Shown here: one piece after another, positions 23,241 to 34,571 of the stretch
Position numbering within the stretch: position 1 is the stretch's first letter
Layout of the letters: every line of letters starts with the position of its first letter
Source: Batrachochytrium dendrobatidis JAM81
Taxonomy: Eukaryota > Chytridiomycota > Chytridiomycetes > Rhizophydiales
DNA: 64,000 nt
Direction of reading: 5' to 3'
Assembly (NCBI RefSeq): GCF_000203795.2
Contig: NW_006281102.1
Location: 1,034,567-1,098,566, forward strand
Program-made: the position numbers and the translations under genes
Notes under the pieces: model-generated
What the model saw: the letters and a program-made list of their open reading frames with translations, nothing else
The model's database searches: none
What the model was told of the DNA's origin: nothing

Positions 23241-24947
23241 TTATTTCTTGACATCGAGAAGCTTAATCTCAAAAACAAGTGTAGCATTGGGGGCAATGTC
23301 AGGAGGAGCACCCTATTTTACAAATAGCCATCCATCAGATAAAATATTAGCTACAATACTATATTTCTCACAAAATCCATTTCAGTTAAAAAGTATACAA
23401 CATACCCGGCCGCCATAAGCAAGGTGGGGAGGAATAGTCAGTTTTCGTGAGCCACCAACGTGCATGCCAGCAACACCAAGATCCCATCCTTTGATCACTT
23501 CACCTTTGCCTAGTTTAAACGTGAATGCACTTCCCTTGGTGTTGGAGTCAAACACCTTTCCATTGGTAAGACGACCAATGTAGCGAACAGCAACCTAAGA
23601 GAATGAGGGTAGTAAAAAGTCAAACATTAGTTGCATGTAAAATCAAACACACGCCAGATCTGTATTAAAGTTACCTTGGAGCCGCTTTTAGCAACGGGCC
23701 CAGTTCCAACAACAGAATCCTCGACAATAATGCCAGAAGAAAGAGTGCGTTTAGCAGGAGTGCTTTCTTTAGCAGGAGATTCTTTGGCAGAAGCCTCTTT
23801 TTTAACTGGAGTCTCCTTTTTGGCAGGAGCTTCTTTCTTGGCAGGAACTTCCTTGGTTTCCTTCTTGCCCTTTTTTGTCTCGGCTTCTTTTTCAGAAGTA
23901 AGCTCCACCACCTTGGCCTTTTTTCCGCTCTTGTCGGAAGGAATAGGTTCAGGCTTGCGCTTGTTTTTGCTTTGTGCAGCCAAAATGGCTTCAATAGTGG
24001 CATCGTCAAGCTCTTCCTCTTCTTCAGAGTCATCGTCTTCATTCGAATCCTCGTTCATCTCGTCAGACTCTTCATCACTGCCTTGATCGTGATTACAGTT
24101 TGAATCGTGATGATGATCTTCATGGTGAGTTTTATATTCACTTGACCATTAACAAATATGTAAAGTATATGGAATACATCTAGAATATAACAAAAACCAA
24201 CTCTAAACTCACCCATCATTTCCATGTCATCCTCATCGTCTGAGCCAAAATCGTCAGCAAAAACAATGTGATTTCCAGTAAGATCGACGCTGCAGTTTCC
24301 AACCGAATGAAAAGATATTTCTTCTCCAGCAACAAGAGTCAGATCTAGACTTTGGTTCTCTAGTGTGCCTGGAGTCAATGAACACAAAGTAAATTCACGA
24401 TCACCAAGCTTGATAATCACAGATGTCCTCTGGGGCTTATTGGGCAGCTTAGTGCTAAGAGAAGCCTATATTCAAAATATCATTGAGCCATGTGAGTATA
24501 TGGTTTTAGTTTGGACATACTAGACCAAAGTGAATTGGCAGTAGTATTAGAGGCAGATGATGCAATGCATGCAAACAAGTGGTGAATCTGCGTTCAACAA
24601 TCCATCTTCAACTGGATGAATACCATCACTAACAAAGTTGAACATGACATTCAAAATTCGGACATGACGAATTCTACAAGACAGCCATGCATCGTGGCTT
24701 ATTGTTGAATTTATCATTACAGCTGTATTCACGTAAAATAGAACACTCAATAGAGTGATAAATACATATAAACAGCCAATCCATGCATGTTATCTCGAAT
24801 GGTTTAAAGAAATTGAAGGATAGCAAGTCACACAATCTACAGTAATCAACACACCATGGTAAGACGAAAATCATCTTCAACTGTTTGACTGTATTTCTTG
24901 TCGGCATCGATGGTGAGACCAAAGAACGAAGCAGGAATACTGGCCAT
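23241..24947 (-). CDS. Nucleolar FKBP-type prolyl isomerase (FPR3/FPR4, FKBP39/46 type)
   Basis: Five exons on the minus strand: 24855-24947, 24213-24465, 23675-24117, 23406-23594, 23241-23312; 349 residues, in frame. Order: a nucleoplasmin-like N-terminal domain ([14 protein letters not shown] to [11 protein letters not shown]), acidic tracts ([10 protein letters not shown] and [13 protein letters not shown]), a His/Asp segment, a Lys/Ala/Pro-rich basic stretch with PAKKE-type repeats, then a C-terminal FKBP domain ([55 protein letters not shown]). Relatives act as histone chaperones and proline isomerases in the nucleolus and on chromatin. The first intron (24466-24854) contains one end of a MITE. 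Confidence 0.92.
24720..24750. mobile_element. Solo MITE terminus in FKBP intron 1
   Basis: CAGCTGTATTCACGTAAAAT preceded by TA (24718-24719) matches the terminal repeat of the MITE family. I find no matching inverse end to the right before the exon at 24855, so this looks like a truncated copy. Confidence 0.5.
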
Positions 24948-25103
24948 TATGATAATAAAAGTCAGTTTTTGGCTGATTAGTAGAAAGGAAAAAGAAAATT
25001 TATTGGCAAAAAAATGTCTGGATTGTGATTGGTTTGTGCAATTCACATTCTTATTGGCTGTTTGATTTCATTCAACTCGATGAGCCTTTCAAGATTTTCG
25101 AGT

Positions 25104-26273
25104 CTATTCACTCATGCTTACTGATACAGAGTGCGACTGCCATGGTTGAGCTTCGGAATCATCCAAAGCATCAACTTCTCCCGTATACTTTTCAAACTCG
25201 GCAATTTCATCCTCGTTCAAATCTATATCTACTCCAACAACCGCCGAGTTGCATAATGGACACAAGTTGCGCACATTTAGCCAAGACTTGATACATGCAG
25301 CATGAAAGTGATGTGAGCAGTCAAGACGATGCAGACGATCTCCAAGAGAGTATGAACCGAGACAGATGGTGCAGAGGGCATCGTCTATAGGAACACGAAG
25401 AATACGAGGTTGTTTAGTTAGACTGAACCGTCTAGACCAAAGGTTCGAACCTTGGTATTTTGTACAGGCTTCAGTAAGACTTGGACGGCGTTGAATAGCA
25501 ATGGGAAGTACATCCATACTACCAACATGGCAGGACTTGAGGCAGTATGGGTCATTGGTTTGGGTGTTTTCACAGCAAGGTGTAGTTGAGAAAGTAGACT
25601 CGCTGTCCTCCATGATCAATGGCAATTTCTGAAGTGCTGCATCGGTCGTGCTGGGCTGAATTGATGCAAACATCTTGTCGTCAGTGTCGCCCGGTAGCTC
25701 GAATAAAAACACTTCAAGCTGCTTTCCAGTTTTTGCAAGTGGTTGGCTAATCGTTTCTTCGCAATAATCAAGCTCTGCTTCATCAAGATACACAACGATA
25801 ATAATCAGTAGCCCAAAGGAAAGTCCTGTGGTCCAAAAAATGATTCCTCCTGCAACATCAATTAAAAGTGTCCATCGCAAAACAAGACTCTGACTGTTTG
25901 AATGTGGATCTTTAGTACTCTCCATCATATAATAAGCGCATGCACTATATAGAAAGTTTATAAATCCTAGTACGCATTCATATTTGCTAAATCTAGATGT
26001 TTGTAACCAGTATCATTGCGATCAGTATGTATAAACTGATTATAAAAGCTGGGAACCATAAAATACTACTTACAAATTCATTGTGATTGAAAACTGTTTT
26101 TTGATATCATAGCAAATCAGTCCAACAAGTAGCGACAGATGTAGTGTAAGCGATGAATATGCCCACAAGGAAATTTCGCCTCGTACTAATGCAGTGCCTA
26201 GTATAGCCACGAGAATAACTGCGTTTAGAACTTTGAATGCGAAAAGTACCTTGAGCAGAGTAGTATAAATCAT
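25104..26273 (-). CDS. Membrane RING-H2 ubiquitin ligase
   Basis: Two exons, 26074-26273 and 25104-25944, minus strand, joined by GTAAGT...TATAG in frame; 346 residues. The first exon adds hydrophobic segments (FKVLNAVILVAILGTALV and SLTLHLSLLVGLICY), and the second starts with two more (about residues 90-120), so a four-pass membrane protein is likely. The RING-H2 finger lies at about residues 258-298: C-T-I-C, C-S-H-H-F-H, then C-P-L-C with standard spacing and the Trp (SWL) that contacts E2 enzymes. An acidic tail follows. Fungal proteins of this layout are E3 ligases of the endomembrane system; the substrate is unknown. If splicing fails, an in-frame ATG at 25926-25928 would give a 274-residue form. 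Confidence 0.85.
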
Positions 26274-27266
26274 GCTTTTGGTAGTCTAAATGTATCAGTG
26301 AAATAATAGAATATGGTTAAGTGGGAAAGATATATTTTGACTAGTCTTGGTTTTGATTGATGCATGTGGCTGGACTAGAGTGAGATTTCCTTTCAAAACA
26401 AATATAGGCACAGTATGGCTCCTGATAATCGTATGCGTTTAGATTAACGGCACTTGATAACTTAGGCATCCAGTGTATTAAAGATTGCTCATTGCAATGC
26501 CGGCAAATCGTGTCAGTCAATATCAGTGATGTGGCACTATACACGCCACTTGGACTCGTGCATGGTTTTGTTGTGAATATTGAAAGTAGAGTATATGCAA
26601 TATACAGTCATGAAGTCGTAGTAAACTTGATTAGATTACTCGAGATTGAACTCGACTTGTAGCTTTAAACATGTGCTTTTTAGAAACTTTAATCTGAATA
26701 TTTGATATTACAATGTTGAGTAAAAGACTTGATCCGAGTCATTATATGAATGTTGTAATCAATTAAAATGATAGTATTGACCAGTTGGATTGAATTGACA
26801 ATTGTTGATCTCATTGTCTTGATGAATAGACTATTTGTCTAAAATGCCAAGATTCCAAACCTATTTGGAATTGCTAATACTGAACAATTAACGAGTCCAA
26901 CAGTCTTTTAAAAGTAAAAAGCTTCTTTCCCTTGTATTTACTTTTTATTTCATCATTTCTAATACTTTCAACAGAACATCAACCAAACCCAAGAAAACGA
27001 CCAATCAGTCAAGTAACTCCAGAATTCCCTTGTCTGCCTCTTTCATCACTAAAAGCAGTTCAAGAGTTTGCTAAAAACCACAAGTAGTGCTGAATCCAAT
27101 CCCTTGTATTCCACTCTCATTTTGTTTCTTCCTTTATTTCTCCGTATCACCTTCAGTACAGGTTTGATGTTGGTAATGAAGGCTGTATGTGATTATGTGA
27201 TAGTCTTACACTGCTTTAAAAAATCAAGTTATTGACCTCGATAACAAGAAATACTGGGATTGATGT
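26274..27266. other. Intergenic boundary of the housekeeping block
   Basis: No gene recognised. The stretch 26560-27250 is AT-rich. An open frame of 67 codons on the minus strand at 26341-26544 contains several Cys/His but no domain pattern I can defend. From here the window changes from dense intron-containing genes to decayed and repeated sequence. Confidence 0.45.
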
Positions 27267-28481
27267 TTGAGGTCCTGTAAGAGTTGGAGAGAGCTGTCTG
27301 CTGATTATTGCATGAATCGATCAAGATACAGAGTCACCTGCATCAATGATTGTGCCGTGTGGAGACATTGCTCTTATTATTGCTTGTTGAATGAGCCTGT
27401 AACGACATTCTACAATGACTCGTTTGATGGGGAAACTATTGTGGATTGGTGCGAAGCCGTCGTCGAATCAGAAAAGCAGGAAATGATGGATACTCTAATT
27501 CCATACATCAATACCAGGAATCTTCAACAGATTGACATTTTCAACCAGCACAATGCACTATTTAATGCATCTGTTGTCAAGAACTTTCCATTCAACATCA
27601 TCAATACTCTTGCTGATAACCGTGAATCAAACATCAAACTCATTATTTCAGCATCAGTCAATAACGATGGATATCATACCAAAATGAAAGGATGACATAC
27701 TCGATATTTCAAACCACCGATTTGAAGATGGTGAATTCAAAGCCTGGTGTGCTCATTACTTGCTTGAAAATGTCAAGATTGAGCATAAATCATTACTATC
27801 TTGAATTCCGTTACTCGCGAGGTATTGCTGGAATACTATGGTAAAAATCTTGCGACTCCTTTTGGATCTGTTGCCGAGCTTGTTTTGAAGGGGCATGATT
27901 ACACCAACGATGCCAAAGTGAGAATCATTCAAAAGTATATCACGACTATGTTGGAGCTGTCATTTATTTCCACTTTGATTGAGCAATACTACCAATATCG
28001 AATTTCCAACTGGAAATCTTGTTCCAAAGAACGATCAAATCGAAAATAGTGTTTATTTCTTTGGAAACAAGCTGCCTCCAAAATCATCATTCAAAAACAA
28101 TGCCACGACTTTTCCAAATCTCTGAACCATTTTGAGTTTGATTATTTCATTTGGAACCCAACTGATGGCATTTCAAGTGACTATCAAACAACCATTTACA
28201 CCCCATCCCAAAACTGATGACTGCAAGACGTGATTGGATATGTGTTTTGGCAGTTTGAATCAAAACCTAATGCAAGTATATTGGATAATTCCAAAATGTA
28301 CTGGAAACCTCGAGAGTCTCGGATCATGTTGTTTTTGACAATCTACAGTGATTTTACAGCATTGAAACACTTGGTTTTTAAAGTGGCATTTGATTGCTTC
28401 CTGTTTGGATTCGATATGATTCTGAATATGTTCCAATTAAACCATAATACACGGCGAAATATCACAAGTCAATGTGATTAG
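27267..28481 (+). pseudogene. Crinkler-like P-loop NTPase gene, multiply frameshifted
   Basis: At least three open stretches in changing frames (27267-27695, 27713-27804, 27801-28049) and further short pieces to 28481 together resemble the P-loop NTPase module of fungal Crinklers. A Walker A-like GPVRVGES is readable at about 27270-27293, in a different frame from the stretch that overlaps it and with Glu where the ATP-binding Lys should be. Downstream are IDIFNQHNALF (a Walker B-like position followed by QxNAL), FPFNIINTLAD, IKLIISASVNNDGY (sensor-like), FEDGEFKAWCAHYLLENV and GSVAELVLKG. Stops and frameshifts rule out a single intact protein, and no standard intron set repairs it. It belongs to the effector-type family whose nuclease part is seen at 448-732. 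Family identity rests on pattern only. Confidence 0.5.
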
Positions 28482-30622
28482 AAATCGGTTATTTTTCATT
28501 AAATAAAACCATACACATTCCACTGCTAAAGCTATCAACAAGAATTTTGACTTTTATGGTACAGGCCAATCCAAAATAGATATGGACCAAACGTTTGCTT
28601 GCCATTGATCTTGGACACAGTAAACGATACTCGCCACTTTGTTTGGTGTGACTGATCCAATCCAGTTTGGGTTATTTAGGCTTTTCAAATGCAGTTTGAT
28701 CAGCAGTGCAGTTGTAGACTGACACTTGATTGAATCGATTGTTTTTGTCGGTTTCAAAAGCGTATTGAACTATTGTGACCATTAAAAATAATGATTGTAA
28801 ATGGGATTTATTTTGGGACGAGTAGTATGGTTTTGCACACAATGTTGGTCGATTATCCAAGTATCGAGTACATTGTTATTCAGATCACTACACACAAGTC
28901 ATGACCAATACAAATACATTACTGCCGACACTGATCAACACCATAGATGAAGTCAGACAGCACAGCAAATCACCAGCATGCTATTGACCGTGTTGTAATA
29001 CAGCTGACCAACATATCATGCTCATCAAGTCACGACATTCAATATTACTGACTGAATACAAGTCACAGCTGCAAGTATCCATGTGGTAATGGACTGACAT
29101 TGGTGTTGATATCCAATCGATTGACTAATCGATCATCATCAATTGAATCAGTGACTGGTATATGCAACTGATATACACCATATTTGAGTCTGATACATGT
29201 TGATATATGCGTGTCGATCAACAATGCATATTTGTAGCATTACAGTTGAATGTGACCACAAGTTGTATAAATGTAAGTCGAATCGATCACTAAACCAACA
29301 AATTAATGATTGCAGTCTAAATGTAGTGCGATTTGATGCGACATGACAATATATTATCCAACAGGTTCAACATATACAAACGGTAGCAATGACCAACTCA
29401 AACCAACAATGACCGAGTTACACATCAACATATAGTCGATCATCAGTCGAATCTGCATATATCAAACAGTTGCAACACGTCATAATCAATGTGAATTGTA
29501 TTCCTCACCAATCGATCATGACAGCTAATCAATACCAATCATGTAGTCAATACAATCACCAGCATATCGATGATTGTTGACTGGTGGTTACAACTCGTCA
29601 ATTGCATCCAATGTTGCAGGTGATGCACATCTGATTACTGCAAATCAACAACTTGTCCAGCAAACAGTTATACCGTTATTGGACACTATTGAACACTGTT
29701 GGACATTACGCTTGTCAAGCATATCATAGTGTCGTTCAAGTTTGCACAATGATATCCAATAGTTTGTACTGTGGAACACTCGGCTATACAACAATCAATG
29801 TTGTTCATTATCGATCAAGTAATCAGCGGTATTTAATCGTATAATTCAAATCTTCATTCAATCATTGATTGCTGATTCCTGTACGATAAACACATTTCAA
29901 CATGTTGATTAAAGTTGGTTTTGGCAGTGTCTTTTATGACTGATACAATACTGATGCAGTGTTGTGTGCTTTGATATAATATGATATATAGCGGTATATT
30001 TATTACTAATGTTTTGAGCTGATGTGGCAAATATTGCTTTATGATGGCCGCATTATTATCAGTAATCCTCGTATATGGTTTGTACTGGCCATCACTACCA
30101 AAAAGCATCAACCACGTACTAGTTGTGACAATGCAGCTCGATACGGTCCATTATTGTAAATATGTTTAGATTACTAAACACATCTATTGCTGTAGTCATC
30201 CGAGTAAACCCAGAGTATTCTTTCAAAAACAGCGCATCACCAACCAGTTACTCGACATGTTTGAGTAGATATTGGTGTTGTAGTTTGGACCGCATTCAAA
30301 CTCATGTATTTCGTTTAGACCAAAATTTAATCACACAAAGATCCAATCTGCCAATGGTTCATGTGTGGTAGATACTGATATAGTTGATTGAGCTGACATT
30401 TTATATCTGATTGAGTAGTTTGAAATATAACACCAGCCACAAGTTTAGTAATATCACCGAGATGGCATCACAAGTGATCTAGCAGTATTATCCTACACTC
30501 CAGCAATTATATTATACTTGCATTGCTGACATTCGAATTTGCAATACAACTTGTCTAGAATAATACTCCAGTCGCTATTGAATTGTGTTGACCAAACTAA
30601 ACAGGAGTCCACAATTGTCATG
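28482..30622. other. Decayed, homopolymer-poor intergenic sequence
   Basis: About 2.1 kb without a supported gene. From about 28900 to 30100 the sequence is made largely of short words such as TGAT, ATCA, CATC, TCGA and has few runs of four or more equal bases. A short phrase, CGGTATxxAATCGTAT, recurs at 29827 and 38151. No RNA gene seen. Confidence 0.5.
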
Positions 30623-31002
30623 ATTCCAATATGCATTTAAAACATATTACCACGCTTAAATGGATCAGGGTCAGGGTTGTGATCGAGCTTTGATAGTCAA
30701 GCAAAACAGATATTCCAGTAACGGATATTTTATCCTGACACTTGGACACCCTGACCACTAAAACCAAAAGCACCCTTTTAGCCCTGCTTGTTGTTGTTTT
30801 GCGGAATCTATGCTCACAATCAGGCCGCTCCACAATCCGGTGTTTGAATGCACTGCTAAACAGTGCCTAAAAGCATGTGCACTTTGTTTGACTGAAATGT
30901 GCAAGTAAATGTAGTTTACTTGGCGTCATACTGGTTTAGTTTAGTCTCCCTTTGTTGTGATCACAAGTACGATTTTCCGGATTGTCTCGGACAAATTTGT
31001 AA

Positions 31003-31010
31003 TATAAAAA
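31003..31010 (+). promoter_or_regulatory. TATA box of the left secreted-peptide gene
   Basis: TATAAAAA lies about 80 bases before the start codon at 31091 and is preserved in the other palindrome arm (32492-32499 on the minus strand), where the segment between this box and the ATG is also nearly unchanged. Confidence 0.5.
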
Positions 31011-31090
31011 GACAGGGTTTACCGAGATTTTAAACTCATCAAACATCATCTCGATCTACTCCAATCCAATCCAATCTAATCCAACCAACT

Positions 31091-31258
31091 ATGCAATTCA
31101 CTATCGTCGCATTCATCACTGCTCTTGTCGCATGTGTCGCTGCTACTCCTAGTCCACTTACTGCTCCACGTCGTTGCATTGATGACACAGATTGTCACAC
31201 AGGACAAAGATGCGACATTGCTATTAACGGTGGATCAGGACACTGCGTTGATGAATAA
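31091..31258 (+). CDS. 55-residue cysteine-rich secreted peptide, copy A
   Basis: Single exon, ATG at 31091, stop at 31256-31258. Residues 1-18 form a signal peptide (MQFTIVAFITALVACVAA), followed by TPSP and a mature part with four cysteines in the pattern C-x5-C-x5-C-x10-C. The last part reads GQRC..., then GHC and an acidic end. Such small secreted cysteine-rich peptides are typical candidate effectors or extracellular defence peptides; no family is recognised. The paralogue on the other arm (32244-32411) has the same first 22 residues and the same cysteine spacing but only 15 identical residues out of 33 in the rest. The gene is in a region with no other gene for several kb. Confidence 0.75.
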   Translation: MQFTIVAFITALVACVAATPSPLTAPRRCIDDTDCHTGQRCDIAINGGSGHCVDE

Positions 31259-31688
31259 ATGTTTTGGTTATATTTGTGTGCCAGCATTCGTTCTAGAGCC
31301 TGTTCAAGTTGCATCAACTAGCTTAAACTTGAATTTTGGAATGAATAAACTCCATTTTACAATGATATTTGGCTGATATTGTATAACATGACTTTGCATA
31401 GATTTAATCACGAACGGTTGTTTTGTGTTGAGTGGCTTTGTATAGTAACGATCCAAACTGTTGAGCCTGATTGATCAGCATATAAAACGTGAATATGATA
31501 ACTTGTGCAGGTTTAGAAACGCATACTGTGATATTCACCAGTATTGATGTTCCAGATTGCAACCAAAAACTGGCAGTTTTTGTACCAGACTATCACTCAT
31601 GAATGCAGAATGATTCGACACGATTATATTATTTTGGTCGTCAATCTATCAGATAAACCTTGTTTGTAAATAATCGGAAATTGTGAGT

Positions 31689-31813
31689 CGATTACTAAAA
31701 TGGTTTCATTTTAAACAAATGCAGGCTTAATAATAAATTCAGTTTCAGCAAACTGTTTTATAATTGTTTGTTGTTTTTAAAACGCAATAGTCCAAAATAA
31801 GCTTTATATTGGC
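31689..31813. other. Spacer at the centre of the palindrome
   Basis: These 125 AT-rich bases separate the two arms and show no match to either. They would form the loop if the arms paired. Confidence 0.7.
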
Positions 31814-32906
31814 ACTCGCAATTTCCGATTATTTACGAACAAGGTTTATTTGATAGATTGACGATCAAAACAATATAATCGTGTCGAATCATTCTGCATT
31901 CATGAGTGATAGTCTGGTACAAAAACTGCCAGTTTTTGGTTGCAATCTGGAACATCAATACTGGTGAATATCACAGTATGCGTTTCTAAACCTGCACAAG
32001 TTATCATATTCACGTTTTATATGCTGATCAATCAGGCTCAACAGTTTGGATCGTTACTATACAAAGCCACTCAACACAAAACAACCGTTCGTGATTAAAT
32101 CTATGCAAAGTCATGTTATACAATATCAGCCAAATATCATTGTAAAATGGAGTTTATTCATTCCAAAATTCAAGTTTAAGCTAGTTGATGCAACTTGAAC
32201 AGGCTCTAGAACGAATGCTGGCACACAAATATAACCAAAACATTTATTCAAAAGCGCAGTGTCCCGTTGTCTGACCCTCAGCGATCTTGCATCTTTGTCC
32301 TATGGGACATTCAGCATCAACACTGCAGGAGGGTGGAGCAATACGTGGGCTAGGAGTAGCAGCGACACATGCGACAAGAGCAGTGATGAATGCGACGATA
32401 GTGAATTGCATAGTTGGTTGGATTAGATTGGATTGGATTGGAGTAGATCGAGATGATGTTTGATGAGTTTAAAATCTCGGTAAACCCTGTCTTTTTATAT
32501 TACAAATTTGCCTGGAACAATCAGGAAAATCGTACTTGTGATCACAGGGCTTTGCATGTAGATAGGGGTGCTCGCAGCAAAGAGGGACTGGATTAGACTA
32601 GTACAAAGCCAACTGTATTTAGCCACCTGTTTCAAAGTCAAATAAAGTGCACATGTTTTTAGGTACTGTTTAGCAGTGCATTCAAACACCGGATTGTGGA
32701 GCGGCCTGATTGTCAGCATAGATTCCGCAAAACAACAACAAGCAGGGCTAAAAGGGTGCTTTTGGTTTTAGTGGTCAGGGTGTCCAAGTGTCAGGATAAA
32801 ATATCCGTTACTGGAATATCTGTTTTGCTTGACTATCAAAGCTCGATCACAACCCTGACCCTGATCCATTTAAGCGTGGTAATATGTTGTAAAAGCATAT
32901 TGGAAT
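31814..32906 (-). repeat. Right arm of the 2.3 kb palindrome
   Basis: Inverse complement of 30623-31688. It carries peptide copy B and shows extra sequence in the promoter (net +27 bases) relative to the left arm. The outer end lies about 25 bases before the region with copia-like motifs begins. Confidence 0.92.
32244..32411 (-). CDS. 55-residue cysteine-rich secreted peptide, copy B
   Basis: Single exon on the minus strand, ATG at 32409-32411, stop at 32244-32246. The signal peptide and the TPSP that follows are identical in sequence to copy A. The mature part keeps the four cysteines (C-x5-C-x5-C-x10-C), the GQRC core and GHC, but 18 of 33 residues after position 22 differ, including charge reversals (Asp to Lys after the third Cys). 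The 3' untranslated part and several hundred bases beyond are almost identical between copies. Likely a secreted effector-type peptide; function unknown. Confidence 0.75.
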   Translation of the reverse strand: MQFTIVAFITALVACVAATPSPRIAPPSCSVDAECPIGQRCKIAEGQTTGHCAFE

Positions 32907-32929
32907 TGGCAATCAAGTACTCGAGAGTA

Positions 32930-34290
32930 CAATCCAGCAAGAGCATCGACACAAACATGGTCGATCACTGTGGTACTGTGCAATTGGAATTCACAAAAAG
33001 CTTCCAAAGCGACGGTAAATTTACACTAGACTCTGGAACCACAAGTTGCATGGTTTGCTGTAAACAATGGCTTACAAACTAAACTATACCACAATTCAAG
33101 AGTAGTCATCAAGCACAGACGACTACAGTGCAAGGTGCTGGCACGGTCAATCTGACCTGCAACATCAAATGTATGGAGCAAATAGTTGCATTACCAATGT
33201 CATATTCATACCTACATGCTCAGCAATCTCGTTTCCAAAAACACGATGCTTGACGAAGCTGTAATATTTCGGTCTTCAACAACGGAAAATATCTACCAAT
33301 ACAAAAAGTGTACCGCTGATGACTGCCTTTCAAGCGAATGGCTTGACATGGCTGATTTCAGGGTGTTGTCCAGACCAAACAACTTGCAATAGACATCAAT
33401 CACCATGCATCAAGTTTGGAATGTCGAGTGTCAGTGGATATAGACGCACAGTACAAGAGATTGGCCATATTATCAAAAAGCATCAGAGCGCTTCAAAAGA
33501 GTCATGACTTGACGTTGCAACAAATACCGAGCATGAAAAACGCAGCATGTCATGCACCAAAAGAAAGTCGACGAAGCTCCCATTCACTGAAAAGTCAAAT
33601 CATTGGTAAATACAAACCAACGTGCTCCCGCATATGGACTTGTCAGGTTTCTTGTCCGTTAATCAATAGGTCAATCAAAGTGCTGTCATATCATTGTATA
33701 TGATTTATGAAATATGCACATGTGTGTATGCTACACTCCAAACATCAAGTGTTGGACGAGCTCAAGGAACATGTCGTGCTGGTTGACAATCAAACTGAAT
33801 TACCAGTCCGGATGATGTGCACCGACAATAGAGCAAAGCTCAGGTTTCTTCTATTCGACCAGTACTTGGCGGGAACAGGGATCAAGAGGCTGCCAACACC
33901 CTACACATACTGGTAAAATGGTGTTACTAAGTGCAAAACTGACCAATCATGGATGTGATAAGGTCCATACTAGTTGAAGCCAAGATCATAAAGTTATGGC
34001 AGTAACAGTGATGACGGTGGTATACCTGCAAAATAGGTCGCACACTCGGCTATAAACAACTGGACGCCTTACGAGCTATGGTATGTATTCGAGTCAGTTA
34101 TGGCTCACCTACGTCCAGATGGATGTCAGACACATGTACTTTTTCCAGTATCGTCACTCGAGAAATTGACTCTAGGACGATACCATGCGTCGGGGTTGGG
34201 TACTAACTGAAATCAAAGGAATACACATTCTATAACATCGAAACGGCAAGGTTTGTTGTATATCGTGATGAATGCAGGTTTACGTTGTTA
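32930..34290 (+). mobile_element. Degenerate Ty1/copia-like retrotransposon fragment
   Basis: Several broken frames carry copia-type landmarks in the right order. At about 33023-33055 LDSGTTSCMV resembles the aspartic protease active site (DSG variant), followed by a GAGTVNL-like segment at about 33131. Around 33700-33920 a stretch with DNRAKL, LAGTGIKRLPTPYT and then an NGV-like end resembles the integrase core near its last catalytic residues. Many stops make it non-functional. No long terminal repeats were recognised, and the reverse transcriptase part is not convincing. It adjoins the right palindrome arm. Confidence 0.5.
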
Positions 34291-34571
34291 AGCTACATTG
34301 CTTTGTTACCACACCAACAGTATTTCAGAAAGCAGTCATGGGTATATACAACAATGCTCATATAATGGACAATACTGAAAATGACTGAATTCACAGCAGT
34401 GGAACACATGTCGACACACAGAGCATGCCACAAGACTCGAAACAACTCAACCAACAAAATCAGTTGAGAAATGAACATATAGTCGAGTGTCCCAACTGGA
34501 AAAGACTCGATCACTGTCATTGAAAACACTGGAAACGGGTATACCTCGACGTGTCCAGATGGATGATCAAA

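Larger units (their letters stand above)
30623..31688 (+). repeat. Left arm of a 2.3 kb palindrome
   Basis: The arm is the inverse complement of 31814-32906. From the peptide gene to the centre, matched positions always add up to 63502, so this part has no insertion or deletion and is nearly identical. In the promoter part the arms differ by a net 27 bases and many substitutions. Only 125 bases (31689-31813) separate the arms. Confidence 0.92.

Noticed and set aside
23631..24086. A 151-codon open frame on the plus strand opposite the FKBP gene.
   Set aside because: It is the antisense shadow of the acidic and Lys/Ala-rich tracts of the FKBP exon, with Ser/Leu-rich low-complexity content and no domain.
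25440..25456. AGGTTCGAACCTTGG, resembling a tRNA T-loop.
   Set aside because: It lies inside the RING-H2 coding exon and no acceptor stem or anticodon arm can be built around it.
26341..26544. Cys/His-containing open frame upstream of the RING-H2 gene, considered as an extra zinc-finger exon.
   Set aside because: No spacing fits a known zinc-binding motif and the gene already has a good ATG at 26271-26273 downstream of it.
30618..33082. Matching open frames in the outer parts of both palindrome arms (30618-30833 minus, 32696-33082 plus).
   Set aside because: They lack an ATG start, run through the presumed promoter flanks of the peptide genes, and their matching merely reflects that the arms are inverse copies.
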